This document shows positions 63,011 to 64,000 of a DNA stretch of 64,000 nucleotides, one piece after another (the first letter of the stretch is position 1; every line of letters begins with the position of its first letter). Below the pieces are notes generated by a model that ran no database searches, was not told where the DNA came from, and saw only the letters and a list, made by a program, of their open reading frames with translations. Position numbers and translations under genes: made by a program. This DNA comes from Flavihumibacter soli (GTDB lineage: Bacteria > Bacteroidota > Bacteroidia > Sphingobacteriales > Sphingobacteriaceae). The DNA lies in the NCBI RefSeq assembly GCF_010692725.1, contig NZ_JAAFZB010000096.1:682001-746000 (forward strand), read 5' to 3'.

Positions 63011-64000
63011 TTACTGTTTACTGAGCTCACCTCTTAGGTCGGTCTCGAGCAAATTAACAATCTCTTCTTTAGAGTTGCCACTTCCCAACAGAAACATGAG
63101 CTTGGTAACGGCGGCTTCAAAGCTCATATCATAGCCACTCACAACCCCCATATCCTTTAGTTCTTTACTGGTCTGATATCTGCCAAGCTCGACGGATCCT
63201 ACCTTACATTGAGATATATCGAGGATGATTTTTCCCGCGTTGATAGCTTTCCTAAGAAGCCCGATGAACCAGGGTTTCGTGGAAGTATTTCCTGAACCAA
63301 AAGTTTCCATGATGATCGCTTCGCAATCGGAAGTTAGAACTGCCTCCACTACCTGGCATCCCATTCCGGGATACAGCTTCAATATGGCGATCGCACGGTT
63401 CATATTTGAATGAACTTTTAAAGGTACCTGTCCGGGAGTTCTTATAGCTTTGTGGTTAAATTTAAGATATACGCCAGCCTCGGCGAGTTTGGGATAATTT
63501 GGGGTTCGGAAGGCATCGAAATTGGTAGAGTTATACTTGATTGTCCGGTTACCCCGGAAAAGTTGATAATCAAAATAAATGCAGACCTCCGGAACGATGG
63601 ATTCGCCATTGTGCTTTGCGGCAGCAATCTGTAACGCTGTGATCATGTTCTCTTTGGCATCCGTACGAATCTCGTTGATCGGCAGTTGCGAACCCGTGAG
63701 GACAACGGGTTTTTGCAGATTTTCCAGCATAAAGCTTAAGGCGGAAGCGGTAAACGCCATGGTATCAGACCCATGCAGCACTACGAATCCGTCATACTTA
63801 TCATACTCTTTTTCGATCAATCCGGCAATGCCGATCCATATTTCAGGATCCATGTTTGATGAATCGATCAGCGGGTCGAAGGAATGCACCGTCAGCTTAT
63901 AGTCGAGCCGCTTTAACTCAGGCACATTGTCAGTGATCTGCTCGAAATTGAACGGCATCAAAGTTCCTGTTTCAGGATCTGTGATCATGCCTATGGTTCC
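63011..64000 (-). CDS. ansA: Type I L-asparaginase, 5' partial
   Basis: Hydrolyses asparagine to aspartate and ammonia in the cytosol. The frame is open to the window edge, where it reads GTIGMITDPETG, so the first codons lie outside; about 329 residues are visible (E. coli AnsA has 338). Motifs include the TGGTIG nucleophile region (partly visible), VVLHGSDTMAFTASALSFML, VVLTGSQLPINEIRTDAKEN and IIMETFGSGNT. It lies in the opposite housekeeping flank of the polysaccharide locus and shares the minus strand. Confidence 0.95.
   Translation of the reverse strand, partial: GTIGMITDPETGTLMPFNFEQITDNVPELKRLDYKLTVHSFDPLIDSSNMDPEIWIGIAGLIEKEYDKYDGFVVLHGSDTMAFTASALSFMLENLQKPVVLTGSQLPINEIRTDAKENMITALQIAAAKHNGESIVPEVCIYFDYQLFRGNRTIKYNSTNFDAFRTPNYPKLAEAGVYLKFNHKAIRTPGQVPLKVHSNMNRAIAILKLYPGMGCQVVEAVLTSDCEAIIMETFGSGNTSTKPWFIGLLRKAINAGKIILDISQCKVGSVELGRYQTSKELKDMGVVSGYDMSFEAAVTKLMFLLGSGNSKEEIVNLLETDLRGELSKQ

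Noticed and set aside
1-64000. CRISPR arrays, insertion sequences or prophage
   Set aside because: I found no regularly spaced repeats, transposase motifs, integrase or phage structural genes.

Overview
The window is chromosomal DNA from a member of the Bacteroidota, most likely family Sphingobacteriaceae (Pedobacter/Mucilaginibacter-like). This rests on several signs: TAnnTTTG-type -7 promoter boxes, weak Shine-Dalgarno sequences, a TonB-dependent receptor with an N-terminal carboxypeptidase-like domain, histidine kinases with a TSHNLRAP H-box, an UpxY/NusG-like antiterminator heading a polysaccharide locus, and a Wza protein with a C-terminal membrane helix. The genus is an inference. I see no insertion sequence, prophage, CRISPR array or rRNA operon. 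One tRNA gene (Ser-GGA) is present.

Positions 1-27.5 kb are mostly conserved housekeeping genes. They include ahcY (5' end missing), a small secreted cysteine protein, pdxJ, the selenium pair mnmH-selD, gcvP, an NTF2-like secreted protein, and a sensory cluster (a binding-protein/histidine-kinase fusion, a YceI protein, a second PAS kinase and its receiver). Then come an MBL-fold hydrolase, recJ, lptB with a GH3-family gene, an M28 peptidase, a TerC/Alx protein with a polyprenyl synthase, tRNA-Ser, and a TonB receptor with a PAS-LuxR regulator. A frameshifted relic (24.96-25.33 kb), a GNAT acetyltransferase and a DUF3037/HipA-like pair follow. A 48-bp perfect palindrome lies at 27748-27795, before the polysaccharide locus.

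Positions 28-62.6 kb form one large, visibly AT-richer surface polysaccharide (capsule/EPS) locus, nearly all on the minus strand. Read in the direction of transcription it holds: the UpxY antiterminator; two tandem FdtA/WxcM-like cupins; an acyl carrier protein; an AsnB-type amidotransferase; a NAD-synthase-like enzyme; an AMP-forming acyl ligase; a hexapeptide acyltransferase; Wza and Wzc; an FdtA pseudogene; a lipoprotein M28 peptidase; an FdtB-like aminotransferase; a FemAB/GNAT-like protein; an acyltransferase pseudogene; Wzx; glycosyltransferases and a Wzy-like polymerase; a heparinase-like protein; a second AsnB; a GDP-mannose-dehydrogenase-like enzyme; and two more glycosyltransferases. 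Two plus-strand lipoproteins with polysaccharide-lyase and malectin domains are inverted within the locus. A WbaP/WcaJ-type initiating transferase closes it, followed by a terminator.

The likely product is a Wzx/Wzy-made polymer containing a uronic acid, supported by the sugar-nucleotide dehydrogenase, the lyases and the heparinase-like protein. The front module (cupins, ACP, AMP ligase, two ammonia-handling ATP-pyrophosphatases, acyltransferase) suggests an unusual acyl or amide decoration of a sugar. A second modification route (FdtA/FdtB/acetyltransferase type) looks half destroyed: its cupin and acetyltransferase are frameshifted relics while the aminotransferase stays intact. The window ends in a type I asparaginase gene whose start lies beyond the edge.
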